Origin: Arsenophonus nilaparvatae
GTDB taxonomy: Bacteria; Pseudomonadota; Gammaproteobacteria; Enterobacterales; Enterobacteriaceae
Length of the DNA: 64,000 bases
Direction: 5' to 3' (one strand)
Assembly: GCF_000757905.1 (NCBI RefSeq)
Contig: NZ_JRLH01000004.1
Below, piece by piece: positions 17,990 to 27,628 of this stretch. Below the pieces are notes generated by a model. It did no database searches, was not told the DNA's origin, and worked only from the letters and a program-made list of their open reading frames with translations. A program made the translations under genes and the position numbers. Within the stretch, counting starts at the first letter, position 1. Each line of letters opens with the position of its first letter.

Positions 17990-18109
17990 AATCGGCTCTT
18001 TTAAACTTAGTTCATTATCATATTGCCAGAGGTTAAGATGATAGGATAGTTTGAAAAGCCGTTTTTTTGTTGGCTAATTGTCGTGATTGGATGACAGGAG
18101 TATGAATTA

Positions 18110-19087
18110 ATGTCGACGAGTTTAACCTATTGTTATTTGCCTAATGAGATCCAAAAATGGCCTGGATTACCGCTTTCACTAAGTGGTGAAGAGGTTATGC
18201 CTTTGGATTATCGGGCTGGAGATAGTGGTTGGTTGCTTTATGGACGAGGACTGAATAAGCAACGTATCAGTCAATTTCAACAACGCTCTGGTAATGCGAT
18301 TGTGATTGTTTCTTCTTGGCGTATTGATGATTATCAAGTCGTTCGTATCGCGGGTAGCTTAAGCGCAAAAATAAAGAAAATAGCTGAAGAGTGTGGTTTA
18401 GATGTTGTACCGCTGGGTAATATTCCCCGTTTACGTGCGCCAGGTTTGTTGGTGATGGATATGGATTCAACGGCAATTCAGATCGAATGCATTGATGAAA
18501 TTGCTCGTTTGGCCGGAGTTGGCCAGCAGGTTGCTGAAATTACAGAACGCGCAATGCAAGGGGAAATTGATTTTAGTGAAAGTTTAAAAGCTCGGGTTAA
18601 GTTACTTGCTGGAGCCGACATGCAAATTTTGCAAAATGTATTAGAGCATATGCCACTGACACCAGGCTTAACCAGTCTTGTCCGTAAGTTGCAGGCATTT
18701 GATTGGCATGTTGTTATTGTTTCAGGTGGATTTAATTTTTTTACTAATTATTTGAAGGAAAAATTAAAATTAACCGCTGCGGTGGCTAACAAACTTGAAA
18801 TTAAAGATAACAAATTGACCGGTAAGGTGAATGGCAACATTGTGGATGCTAAAGTCAAAGCACAAACCTTAATAAAATTAGCTAGACAATTCTCTATTCC
18901 AATCGAGCAAACCGTTGTTATTGGTGATGGCGCAAATGATGTAAAAATGATCCGTAAGGCGGGATTGGGTATTGCTTATCATGCTAAATCTAAAGTACAG
19001 GCCAGGGCAAAAGTAGTGATTCAACATGCAGATTTGATGGGTGTACTTTGTGTTTTAAGTGGTGGCTTAAAGCATGAAGAGCGTTAA
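18110..19087 (+). CDS. serB: Phosphoserine phosphatase
   Basis: A 325-residue HAD phosphatase (E. coli SerB 322) that makes L-serine from phosphoserine, the last step of serine synthesis. An N-terminal ACT-like region of about 110 residues is followed by the HAD core: Asp117 and Asp119 in MDMDST (nucleophile and acid), VSGGFNFF (motif II) and GDGANDVKMI (motif III/IV). Upstream AGGAG lies about 10 nt from ATG 18110. radA follows after 33 bp. Confidence 0.96.
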   Translation: MSTSLTYCYLPNEIQKWPGLPLSLSGEEVMPLDYRAGDSGWLLYGRGLNKQRISQFQQRSGNAIVIVSSWRIDDYQVVRIAGSLSAKIKKIAEECGLDVVPLGNIPRLRAPGLLVMDMDSTAIQIECIDEIARLAGVGQQVAEITERAMQGEIDFSESLKARVKLLAGADMQILQNVLEHMPLTPGLTSLVRKLQAFDWHVVIVSGGFNFFTNYLKEKLKLTAAVANKLEIKDNKLTGKVNGNIVDAKVKAQTLIKLARQFSIPIEQTVVIGDGANDVKMIRKAGLGIAYHAKSKVQARAKVVIQHADLMGVLCVLSGGLKHEER

Positions 19088-19120
19088 CGATCAAATCAAT
19101 AAATAAAAGAGGCAATAACG

Positions 19121-20503
19121 GTGGCAAAAGCAATAAAAAGAGCATTTGTCTGTAATGAATGTGGTGCAGATTATCCACGCTGGCAAGGCCAATGTATCGC
19201 TTGTCATACCTGGAATACGATCACCGAGGTAAGATTAGCTGCCAGTTCTACTTCGCGAGCAGAACGCCTTAATGGTTATGCTGGTAGTGCTACAGGTAAC
19301 CAAGTACAGAAATTGTCTGCCATTAGTTTAGAAGCATTGCCACGTTTTTCTACTGATTTCAAAGAATTTGATCGTGTTCTCGGTGGTGGTGTGGTACCTG
19401 GTAGCGCGATTTTAATTGGTGGTAACCCAGGTGCTGGTAAAAGTACATTGCTTTTGCAAACTATGTGTCGGCTTTCATCACAGATGAAAACTTTATACGT
19501 CACCGGTGAGGAGTCTTTACAGCAAGTGGCGATACGAGCGCATCGATTAGGGTTACCGTCCGATAATCTCAATATGTTATCTGAAACCAGTATTGAGCAG
19601 ATTTGTTTGATTGCAGAGCAGGAACAGCCAAAATTGATGGTGATTGATTCTATTCAGGTCATGCATATCGCGGATATACAGTCATCACCTGGTAGTGTGG
19701 CACAAGTCCGAGAAACTGCGGCTTATCTTACCCGATTTGCCAAAACACGAGGAATCGCCATTATCATGGTAGGGCATGTCACAAAAGATGGTTCTTTGGC
19801 CGGCCCGAAAGTACTTGAACACTGCATTGACTGTTCGATAATGCTGGATGGTGAAGCAGATTCACGATTTCGTACCTTAAGAAGTCATAAAAATCGATTT
19901 GGTGCGGTTAATGAACTGGGTGTATTTGCCATGACAGAAAAAGGGTTAAAGGAAGTGAGTAACCCATCGGCTATTTTTCTCAGTAGAGCAGAAGAGATCA
20001 CTTCGGGCAGCTCGGTGATGGTTGTTTGGGAAGGAACGCGACCATTGCTGGTGGAAATTCAGGCGCTAGTGGACTATTCAATGCTAGCTAATCCGCGACG
20101 CGTTGCTGTCGGTTTAGAGCAGAATCGATTAGCGATTTTGCTGGCTATTTTGCATCGGCATGGTGGATTACAGATGTCGGATCAAGATGTTTTTGTTAAT
20201 GTTGTTGGTGGGGTTAAAGTGACGGAAACCAGTGCTGATCTTGCTTTACTCTTTTCTTTAGTATCCAGTTTCCGTAATCGTCCATTGCCGCGTGATGTTG
20301 TGGTTTTTGGTGAGGTTGGATTGGCGGGTGAAATCCGTCCAGTACCTAGTGGCCAAGAGCGGATTATTGAGGCGGCAAAACATGGTTTTAAACGAGCGAT
20401 TGTTCCTTATGCTAATGTGCCCAAAAAACCATTACCCAATATGCAGTTATTTGGTGTGAAAAAACTGTCAGAGGCATTAACGGTTATGGAAAACTTTGAT
20501 TAA
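19121..20503 (+). CDS. radA: DNA repair protein RadA (Sms)
   Basis: A 460-residue protein, the same length as E. coli RadA, a hexameric helicase that extends recombination intermediates. Order of domains: N-terminal zinc finger (CNEC ... CIAC), RecA-like ATPase with Walker A GGNPGAGKST and the RadA-specific KNRFG motif, and a C-terminal Lon-like domain. The start is GTG at 19121 after AGAGG. It lies in a serB-radA-nadR run with short spacers, as in E. coli. Confidence 0.97.
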   Translation: MAKAIKRAFVCNECGADYPRWQGQCIACHTWNTITEVRLAASSTSRAERLNGYAGSATGNQVQKLSAISLEALPRFSTDFKEFDRVLGGGVVPGSAILIGGNPGAGKSTLLLQTMCRLSSQMKTLYVTGEESLQQVAIRAHRLGLPSDNLNMLSETSIEQICLIAEQEQPKLMVIDSIQVMHIADIQSSPGSVAQVRETAAYLTRFAKTRGIAIIMVGHVTKDGSLAGPKVLEHCIDCSIMLDGEADSRFRTLRSHKNRFGAVNELGVFAMTEKGLKEVSNPSAIFLSRAEEITSGSSVMVVWEGTRPLLVEIQALVDYSMLANPRRVAVGLEQNRLAILLAILHRHGGLQMSDQDVFVNVVGGVKVTETSADLALLFSLVSSFRNRPLPRDVVVFGEVGLAGEIRPVPSGQERIIEAAKHGFKRAIVPYANVPKKPLPNMQLFGVKKLSEALTVMENFD

Positions 20504-20514
20504 CCGGAGAAGCG

Positions 20515-21761
20515 ATGAAACAGTTTGATTATTTGAAACAGGCTATTAAACAAACAGGTTGTACTTTACAACAAATTGCGACTGCTTGCGGCATGACAAA
20601 AGGTTATTTAAGCCAATTAATTAATGAAAAAATTAATAATCCTAGCGCGCGCAAAATTGCCGCATTGCATCGTTTTTTAAATATTGAATATCCATTAAAG
20701 CCTAAACGTATTGGTGTGGTATTTGGTAAGTTTTATCCATTGCATACAGGCCATATTTACCTGATACAGCGTGCGTGTAGTCAAGTTGATGAATTATATG
20801 TCATTCTTTGTCATGATGAACCTCGTGATCGGGCGCTTTTTATCAACAGTTCGATGTCACAGCAACCGACAGTAAGCGATCGGCTACGATGGTTATTACA
20901 AACTTTCAAATATCAAAAAATATTTATATTCATTCCTTTGATGAGCAAGGCATAGAACCATACCCACATGGCTGGCAAGTATGGAGCGAAGGAATGAAAA
21001 AATTTTTAATGGCAAAAAATATTCAACCACAATTTATTTATTCTGGCGAAGTGGATGATATTGCGCATTATAAAAAATATCTTGGTGCAGAAGTGGTGCT
21101 TATTGATCCTGAGCGCACATTTATGAATATTAGTGGCAATCAAATTAGGCAAGCGCCATTTCGGTATTGGGAATATATTCCAACGGAAGTAAAACCATTT
21201 TTTGTGCGTAAGGTAGCCATATTAGGTGGGGAATCAAGTGGTAAATCGACTTTAGTTAATAAGCTTGCGAATATTTTTAACACCACCAGTGCATGGGAAT
21301 ATGGTCGTGATTATGTTTTCTCTCATTTAGGTGGCGATGAGATGGCGTTACAATATTCTGACTATGACAAGATAGCATTGGGTCATGCAAAATATATTGA
21401 TTTTGCCGTTAAATATGCCAATAAAGTTGCCTTTATCGATACTGATTTCATTACCACCCAAGCTTTTTGTAAACGATATGAGGGGAAACCACATCCTTTT
21501 GTGCAAGCATTAATTGATGAATATCGTTTTGATCTGGTTATTTTATTAGAAAATAATACCCCATGGGTTGCTGATGGATTACGCAGTTTGGGTAGTGATG
21601 AGGAACGTATAACATTTCAAAATTTATTGATTGAACTACTGATTGAAAATCAAGTGGAATTTGTGGTGGTTGATTCGCCTAATTATGATGAGCGTTTTTT
21701 ACGCTGTATTGAGTTGGTTCAGCAACTGCTTATGATGGATGAAAAATCTCCGAATTTTTAA
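20515..21761 (+). pseudogene. nadR: NadR, interrupted by a 1-bp frameshift in a poly(A) tract
   Basis: NadR of E. coli (410 residues) joins an HTH repressor domain, an NMN adenylyltransferase domain and a ribosylnicotinamide kinase domain. Here the first frame (20515-20955) gives the HTH (TLQQIATACGMTKGYLSQL) and the adenylyltransferase start GKFYPLHTGH, then fails after QTFKYQK and stops. The second frame resumes at once with NIYIHSFDEQGIEPYPHGW and runs through the kinase P-loop GGESSGKST to the normal end at 21761. The break maps to six A at 20915-20920, where seven would restore one continuous frame. Both halves are otherwise well conserved, so the event is recent, a sequencing error, or tolerated by slippage on the A run. 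Function is uncertain. Confidence 0.9.
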
Positions 21762-21764
21762 ATG

Positions 21765-21797
21765 ATAAGGCTTGCTTTAGCAAGCCTTATTTTATTT
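21765..21797. terminator. Terminator between nadR and ettA
   Basis: ATAAGGCTTGC (21765-21775) and GCAAGCCTTAT (21780-21790) form a perfect 11-bp stem with a TTTA loop, followed on the plus strand by TTTTATTT. It lies between two convergent genes; the plus-strand exit is the more T-rich. Confidence 0.9.
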
Positions 21798-21804
21798 GGC
21801 CTAT

Positions 21805-23472
21805 TTATTTGCTCATCTTTTTATATTTGATGCGATGAGGTTCTAGCGCATCAGCGCCTAATGTCCGTTTTTTATAATCTTCATATTCACTAAAATTACC
21901 TTCAAAGAAAGTGATTTTTCCTTCATCTTGATAATCAATAATATGAGTGGCAATACGGTCAAGAAACCAGCGATCGTGGGAAATAACTAATGCACTGCCA
22001 GGAAATTCCAGTAATGCGTTTTCTAACGCGCGTAATGTTTCGACATCCAAATCGTTAGTTGGCTCATCCAGTAGTAGCATATTACCACCAACCTGAAGTA
22101 GTTTTGCCAAGTGTAAACGGCCACGTTCACCACCAGAGAGTTCTCCAACTCGCTTACCCTGATCAACTCCTTTGAAATTAAAGCGTCCGACGTAAGCTCT
22201 ACTTGGAATTTCGAAATTACCGATACGCATAATATCTTGTCCGCCGGAAACCTCTTCCCACACGGTTTTATTATTGTCCATGGTGTCACGAAATTGTTCA
22301 ACTGAGGCAACTTTAACAGTTTCACCTAAGGTTATTGTGCCAGAGTCAGGTTGTTCTTGACCTGAAATCATGCGAAAAAGGGTTGATTTTCCCGCGCCAT
22401 TTGGGCCGATAATACCCACGATAGCCCCTTTAGGGATCGAGAAACTAAGGTTATCAATTAAAACCCGATCACCATAGGATTTACTGAGATTTTCAACCGT
22501 TAAAACTTTGTCTCCTAGACGAGGCCCTGGCGGAATGAATAGCTCGCTGGTTTCATTACGTTTTTGATAGTCAACACTGTTTAACTCTTCAAAACGGGCT
22601 AAACGGGCTTTTCCTTTTGCTTGCCGGCCTTTAGGATTTTGTCGGATCCACTCAAGTTCTTTTTCGATCGATTTGCGGCGAGCCGCTTCGCTAGAAGCCT
22701 CTTGTGCTAAGCGAGTCTCTTTTTGTTCTAACCAAGAGGAATAATTACCTTCCCATGGGATACCCTCTCCGCGATCAAGTTCCAGGATCCAACCTGCCAC
22801 GTTATCTAAGAAGTAGCGATCGTGAGTGATAGCAACAACAGTTCCTTCGTAATCATGTAAAAACCGTTCTAACCAGGCGACGGATTCTGCATCCAAATGG
22901 TTAGTTGGTTCATCAAGTAATAGCATATCGGGTTTTTCCAGCAGTAAACGACAAATAGCTACCCGACGCCGCTCTCCACCTGAAAGTTGTTCTATTTTTG
23001 TTTCCCAGGCTGGCAGGCGTAATGCATCGGCTGCACGTTCCAACTGGTTATCCAAATTGTGTCCGTCATGTGATTGCAAAATGGCTTCTAACTGGCCTTG
23101 CTCTTTTGCCAGTTTATCGAAGTCAGCATCAGGTTCAGCATAGGCCGCATAGATTTCATCAAGGCGAGTAAGAGCATTTTTTATTTCACTAACTGCCTCT
23201 TCGACTGCTTCACGTACGGTATGATCAGGATTAAGTTTTGGTTCCTGGGAGAGATAGCCAATTTTGATCCCTGGATTGGGGCGTGCTTCACCTTCAATTT
23301 CAGTATCGATACCAGCCATAATACGAAGTAATGTTGATTTACCCGCTCCATTAAGGCCAAGAACACCAATTTTGGCACCTGGAAAGAAACTAAGAGAGAT
23401 ATTTTTTAAGATATGTCTTTTCGGTGGGACAATTTTTCCCACTCGATGCATGGAATAGACGAACTGTGCCAA
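21805..23472 (-). CDS. ettA: Energy-dependent translational throttle protein EttA (ABC-F)
   Basis: A 555-residue ABC-F ATPase, identical in length to E. coli EttA, which binds the ribosomal E site and gates entry into elongation by ATP/ADP ratio. It has two ABC domains: Walker A GLNGAGKST and GPNGAGKST, signatures LSGGERRRVA and LSGGERGRLH, Walker B LLLDEPTNHLD and LLLDEPTNDLD. Between them lies the charged linker (about 240-310). No membrane segments, as expected for ABC-F. It is divergent from slt, as in E. coli. Confidence 0.97.
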   Translation of the reverse strand: MAQFVYSMHRVGKIVPPKRHILKNISLSFFPGAKIGVLGLNGAGKSTLLRIMAGIDTEIEGEARPNPGIKIGYLSQEPKLNPDHTVREAVEEAVSEIKNALTRLDEIYAAYAEPDADFDKLAKEQGQLEAILQSHDGHNLDNQLERAADALRLPAWETKIEQLSGGERRRVAICRLLLEKPDMLLLDEPTNHLDAESVAWLERFLHDYEGTVVAITHDRYFLDNVAGWILELDRGEGIPWEGNYSSWLEQKETRLAQEASSEAARRKSIEKELEWIRQNPKGRQAKGKARLARFEELNSVDYQKRNETSELFIPPGPRLGDKVLTVENLSKSYGDRVLIDNLSFSIPKGAIVGIIGPNGAGKSTLFRMISGQEQPDSGTITLGETVKVASVEQFRDTMDNNKTVWEEVSGGQDIMRIGNFEIPSRAYVGRFNFKGVDQGKRVGELSGGERGRLHLAKLLQVGGNMLLLDEPTNDLDVETLRALENALLEFPGSALVISHDRWFLDRIATHIIDYQDEGKITFFEGNFSEYEDYKKRTLGADALEPHRIKYKKMSK

Positions 23473-23908
23473 TTTATTCTACCTTTTAGCTAATTGAATA
23501 ATTTTAGATATCAACGGGTTGCTTATCTCATTTGAAGAAAATATTCAGGCACTTAATTAAACTCTGCCTAAATTACGATTAATAATATTAATAAGATCTA
23601 ATCAAAAATTTATTGCAGATCTTTAGCATAAAGTTTTATTAAAATAAATGATTACCTTATTCACATTGTAATGAACCATGTAATTAAGCGGGTAGGTTGC
23701 TGAGTGGTTATTATACACGATCCTATTTACTAATATTAATAGTTTAATTTTTATGTAGGATATTGTTCATCAAGCGTACTGGCAATCATTTTGCAATCCT
23801 AAGGAATTATATTTTTATGATCTATTTTCTTAAATTAGTTCAGTAATTATATTTGTTTTGGATAATAATATTTTATATAGATATAGTTATCTTAGACAGG
23901 AGTAAATA
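23473..23908. other. Divergent ettA/slt control region
   Basis: A 436-bp spacer separating two divergent genes, so it should hold both promoters. It is AT-rich; no operator, repeat or small gene stands out. The slt start is preceded by CAGGAG seven bases upstream. Confidence 0.5.
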
Positions 23909-25831
23909 ATGGCGTCGAGAAAATGGTGGCCAGAGATAATATTGCTGATAATACTCTGGTTACCTTTCCATGTTCTGGGTGATTCATTAGCCGCTCAACG
24001 TGAGCGTTATCAGGCAATTAAGCAAGCCTGGGATGCTAATGATAATCATCGAGTCGCAAGTTTGATGCCAACATTAACCGAATATCCGCTTTATCCTTAT
24101 CTGGCATATCGGCGATTGACGCAAGATCTTAATACCATTTCTGGAGCGCAAGTTGAGACTTTTATCAAACAATATCCCCATTTTCCCCTCAATCAAAAGT
24201 TGTCTACCCTTTTTGTCAATCAGCTTGCCCAGCGTAAAGAATGGCATAGCTTACTAGCTTTTAGCCCTTCACCGCCGAGGCCGATTATTGCTCGTTGTAA
24301 TTATTACTATGCCAAATGGCAAACAGGTAATAAGCAAGCGGCGTGGCAGGGAGCGAAACAGATTTGGTTACACGGCTATCTACTACCCCAAGCGTGCGAA
24401 CAGCTTTTTACCCGTTGGCAACAAGCTGGACAATTAACCACTGAATTGATTTTGCAACGTATTTTTTTAGCTATTAAAAGCAATGATGCTGCTCTGGTTA
24501 CCAGCCTAGTCAATCGGTTGCCAACTAAAGATCAAATTATCGGCCAGCGCTTGGCCAAATTACAGCAAGATCTCTCTTTAGTGGTGAAATTTGCCAGCCT
24601 GGTCAAGCCATCGGCGTTTAATCGACAAGTGATATTGTTGTTTTTTAACCGCTTTGCCAGCCAGTCGGGAGAGAAGGCCAAGGCTGCGATACCGATTATT
24701 ATCCAAGCACAGAAAATGAGCCCTTTACAACAGCAGCAATTGAAGGATGATATCGCCTGGCAATTATTCGGTGAGGTGACGCTACAACAAGCTAAGTGGC
24801 GTGATACTGTTATTCAACACTCATCTTCAATTTCTTTACGTGAACGAAGGGTGCGTTTAGCGCTGGCAAGCAATGATATGGTTTCGCTTGCGCAATGGTT
24901 AAAGCGATTATCTAAAGAAAGCCGAAATAAGGAAGAGTGGCAATATTGGCAGGCTATTACTTTAATCGCTCAAGGTAAGCCTAAGCAAGGTAAAAAAATA
25001 TTATTCAACTTGGTGAAACGGCGCGGATTTTATCCTATGGTTGCGGCACAAAAATTGAACATTCCGTATCCTATAAATATTGCGATTGCCGCTAAACCTG
25101 AAAATGATATCGATTTATTGCCTGAGGTACAGCGAATAGGTGAATTGTTGTTTTGGAAAAAGGAAAATTTAGCCCGCACTGAATGGATTAATCTGCTTAT
25201 CAGACAGAAAAAAATCCGCCAACAGCAACTAGCACGCTATGCATTTGAACATCGGTGGGCTGATTTGAGTGTACAGGCGACAATTATTGCCAAACTATGG
25301 GATCATTTAACAGAGCGTTTTCCTATTGCCTGGGAACGTGAATTTGAACGGCACACAAAAGATAAAAAAATTGATAAAAGTTTTGCCATGGCGATTGCCA
25401 GACAAGAAAGTGGTTGGAATCCACAAGTGCGTTCTGCTGCGGGTGCGATTGGTTTGATGCAATTAATGCCACAGACAGCACAACAAGTGGCAAAATTGAA
25501 TGGCATTGCAGATTATACCGATAGTAGTAAGTTAATTGATCCAGAAAAAAATATTGAGCTTGGTACCGCATATTTGGAGACAGTTTTTCAGCAATTTGGA
25601 TTTAACCGGGTATTAGCTTGTGCTGCTTACAATGCTGGACCTGCCAGAGTGGCGCGTTGGTTAGCAATCAGTAACGGAAAATTAGATGTTATCTCTTTTA
25701 TTGAAAGTATCCCATTTTCTGAAACGCGACGTTATGTTAAAAATGTACTTGTCTACAATCTTTTTTATCAATATTTTCTCGGTAACTCAGTTAAAATATT
25801 AACAAAAAGCGAATGGATGATGAACTATTAG
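23909..25831 (+). CDS. slt: Soluble lytic murein transglycosylase Slt70
   Basis: A 640-residue periplasmic lytic transglycosylase (E. coli precursor 645) that cleaves peptidoglycan to 1,6-anhydromuropeptides. A signal peptide spans about residues 1-25 (hydrophobic ILLIILWLPFHVLG). A long alpha-helical superhelix domain follows, then the C-terminal lysozyme-like domain with catalytic Glu500 in ARQESGW, GLMQLMP, and AYNAGPARV. ATG 23909 has CAGGAG at good spacing. trpR follows about 70 bp downstream, as in E. coli. Confidence 0.95.
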   Translation: MASRKWWPEIILLIILWLPFHVLGDSLAAQRERYQAIKQAWDANDNHRVASLMPTLTEYPLYPYLAYRRLTQDLNTISGAQVETFIKQYPHFPLNQKLSTLFVNQLAQRKEWHSLLAFSPSPPRPIIARCNYYYAKWQTGNKQAAWQGAKQIWLHGYLLPQACEQLFTRWQQAGQLTTELILQRIFLAIKSNDAALVTSLVNRLPTKDQIIGQRLAKLQQDLSLVVKFASLVKPSAFNRQVILLFFNRFASQSGEKAKAAIPIIIQAQKMSPLQQQQLKDDIAWQLFGEVTLQQAKWRDTVIQHSSSISLRERRVRLALASNDMVSLAQWLKRLSKESRNKEEWQYWQAITLIAQGKPKQGKKILFNLVKRRGFYPMVAAQKLNIPYPINIAIAAKPENDIDLLPEVQRIGELLFWKKENLARTEWINLLIRQKKIRQQQLARYAFEHRWADLSVQATIIAKLWDHLTERFPIAWEREFERHTKDKKIDKSFAMAIARQESGWNPQVRSAAGAIGLMQLMPQTAQQVAKLNGIADYTDSSKLIDPEKNIELGTAYLETVFQQFGFNRVLACAAYNAGPARVARWLAISNGKLDVISFIESIPFSETRRYVKNVLVYNLFYQYFLGNSVKILTKSEWMMNY

Positions 25832-25840
25832 TGCTCTTTA

Positions 25841-25870
25841 TGTCCATCACCGAGCTGTTTATGTTATGCT
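25841..25870 (+). promoter_or_regulatory. Probable trpR promoter
   Basis: TGTCCA (25841-25846) and TATGCT (25865-25870) are separated by 18 bp, placing the start point within the trp operator just downstream, where repressor binding would block transcription. Confidence 0.5.
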
Positions 25871-25873
25871 ATT

Positions 25874-25891
25874 GTACTAGTTAAATAGTAT
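25874..25891 (+). promoter_or_regulatory. trp operator (TrpR autoregulation)
   Basis: GTACTAGTTAAATAGTAT differs at two of 18 positions from the palindromic E. coli trp operator (GTACTAGTTAACTAGTAC). It lies immediately before trpR, as in E. coli, where TrpR represses its own gene. Confidence 0.85.
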
Positions 25892-25904
25892 GGCGGTATA
25901 TATT

Positions 25905-26225
25905 ATGGAAAACTATCTTATTGATCCAGCCCTTCAACCTGATGAAAATAGTGATTGGCAACGCTTTGTCGAATTATTGCGTAGTGCTTTCCAACAAGAG
26001 TTACAGCAACCCATTTTACAATTATTTTTAACCCCAGATGAACGTGTGGCATTGGGGACTAGGGTTCGGATTATTCAGGCATTAATGGACGGTGAAATGA
26101 GTCAGCGAGAGCTTAAAAGTGAGTTAGGTGTCGGAATTGCAACCATCACGCGGGGTTCTAATAGTCTGAAGAGTGCGACTAAAGAGGTGAAAGTTTGGTT
26201 GGAACAGCAGTTACTCAAGCCATAA
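25905..26225 (+). CDS. trpR: Trp operon repressor
   Basis: A protein of about 106 residues (E. coli TrpR 108) that binds DNA when loaded with tryptophan. LTPDERVALGTRVRI and the helix-turn-helix MSQRELKSELGVGIATITR are almost identical to E. coli. ATG 25905 is preferred because it gives the E. coli spacing to the first conserved Trp-Arg-Phe; the earlier ATG at 25890 lies within the operator and close to the predicted transcript start. Convergent with yjjX. Confidence 0.95.
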   Translation: MENYLIDPALQPDENSDWQRFVELLRSAFQQELQQPILQLFLTPDERVALGTRVRIIQALMDGEMSQRELKSELGVGIATITRGSNSLKSATKEVKVWLEQQLLKP

Positions 26226-26296
26226 ACATCTTTTATTAAATTGTAAAATGTACACCTTTAGCCACTCTTTATACGATTTGGTTACGCTGACATGAG

Positions 26297-26836
26297 CTAG
26301 CTGTCATGTAGCACATTAAGTTCTTTATAAATTTCATGTTGGATAGGTGCTAATGCTAAAATAAGCGCTTGTTGGTAGACACTGGTACGGCTGAGTAAAC
26401 CATTGGTAAAAAAACCAATTGCCCCTTCGTTGTGTTTAATATTAGCCATACCAGTGATATTCGCCATCACATCGCCTAACTCGCGGCCTTGTTGAATACT
26501 AAACAAAATTTGCTCTGGTAACATAATACTGGCAGAACGTGATTCACCGCGAATTTGTTTATGTTCAATGGTTATCCAGGCAAAAGTCATTTCATCTTCA
26601 ACCCCAGCTTCAATACCTACCCAAAAATCGGCTTCGGGCCGAACTTGACGTGAAGCCATAACACGCTGGCGTGCACCTGTGCGGGTTTCCGTATTACCAA
26701 TTGGTTGTTGGGCTACATTACTACTAACATTGATACTTTCTATTTGATAATTGCCAGCACCAAAAACAGCTTCAAATGCTAAATGAATAGCGTTTATTTT
26801 GGCCGGATTTGCGGTTGCTGCGATTACTTTATACAT
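26297..26836 (-). CDS. yjjX: Inosine/xanthosine triphosphatase YjjX
   Basis: A 179-residue orthologue of E. coli YjjX (170 residues), which hydrolyses ITP and XTP and so removes damaged purine nucleotides. Conserved stretches are ATANPAKINAIHLAFE at the N-terminus, TRTGARQRV, FWVGIEAGVE and GAIGFFTNGLLSR. It is divergent from the ytjC/gpmB gene with only 51 bp between starts, and convergent with trpR. The gene order is that of E. coli. Confidence 0.93.
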   Translation of the reverse strand: MYKVIAATANPAKINAIHLAFEAVFGAGNYQIESINVSSNVAQQPIGNTETRTGARQRVMASRQVRPEADFWVGIEAGVEDEMTFAWITIEHKQIRGESRSASIMLPEQILFSIQQGRELGDVMANITGMANIKHNEGAIGFFTNGLLSRTSVYQQALILALAPIQHEIYKELNVLHDS

Positions 26837-26887
26837 TAATTAGTATCCTTTAAAATATTATTTTGTGAAGTATAACGGAAAATTATT

Positions 26888-27535
26888 ATGTTACAGGTCT
26901 ATCTTGTTCGCCACGGAGAAACTGAATGGAACGTGGCTCACTGTATTCAGGGACAATCTGACAGCCCACTCACTGAAGTTGGCATTAGACAAGCTAAATT
27001 GGTTGCTGAAAGAGTGAAATCAATTGGCATCACTCACATTATATCCAGTGACTTAGGGCGCACGCAGAAAACGGCAGAAATTATCGCGCAAGCTTGCCAT
27101 TGTAACATTATTCTTGAGCCACGGTTAAGGGAATTGAACATGGGGATCCTTGAAGGGCGGGCAATTAGTTCGTTAAGTGACGAAGAAGAGCGTTGGCGTC
27201 GAAATTTAGTTAATGGCTCTCCTGGAGCACGTATTCCCGATGGTGAATCTATGGGAGAGATAACAGAACGCATGTTTACTGCGCTAGAGAAGTGTCGTTC
27301 TTTACCAGCAGGGAGTATACCTTTATTGGTTAGTCATGGGATAGGGTTAGGAGCACTACTTAATCGCATACTGGGTGTGCCGACTTACGCTGAAAGGCGT
27401 TTACGTTTACGTAACTGCTCTATTTCAAAGGTAGATTTTCAGGAAACGCCTTGGTTGGCCAATGGCTGGGTAGTAGAAACCGCAGGGGATATCTCTCATT
27501 TAGTTGAGCCAGCATTAGATGAACAGCAAATTTAA
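26888..27535 (+). CDS. gpmB: Histidine phosphatase family protein (YtjC/GpmB)
   Basis: A 215-residue member of the phosphoglycerate-mutase-like histidine phosphatases, identical in length to E. coli YtjC (GpmB). The phosphorylated His lies in VRHGETEWN at the N-terminus, with the second catalytic His in LVSHGIG. Although named as a phosphoglycerate mutase, the E. coli protein behaves more like a general phosphatase, so the exact reaction is open. Confidence 0.93.
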   Translation: MLQVYLVRHGETEWNVAHCIQGQSDSPLTEVGIRQAKLVAERVKSIGITHIISSDLGRTQKTAEIIAQACHCNIILEPRLRELNMGILEGRAISSLSDEEERWRRNLVNGSPGARIPDGESMGEITERMFTALEKCRSLPAGSIPLLVSHGIGLGALLNRILGVPTYAERRLRLRNCSISKVDFQETPWLANGWVVETAGDISHLVEPALDEQQI

Positions 27536-27571
27536 CTCTGGTAATAATTAAATAATGTAAGAATAATATTG

Positions 27572-27592
27572 CCAAGGGAAATATTCCCTTGG
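27572..27592 (-). terminator. Hairpin between gpmB and rob
   Basis: CCAAGGGAA (27572-27580) is the reverse complement of TTCCCTTGG (27584-27592). T-rich sequence follows mainly on the minus-strand exit side, so it may end rob transcripts; it could also stop gpmB weakly. Confidence 0.55.
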
Positions 27593-27628
27593 ATTTGATT
27601 AGGGAGTAACTATTATAATCAATTCGTT

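Noticed and set aside
18267..18476. CRISPR or tandem-repeat arrays anywhere in the window
   Set aside because: No regularly spaced direct repeats were seen on reading both strands; the only tandem repeat is the hexamer in the lipase gene.
20889..21761. Separate kinase gene starting inside nadR
   Set aside because: The start is only the point where the shifted frame happens to have an ATG. The sequence on both sides forms one NadR; the break is a missing A.
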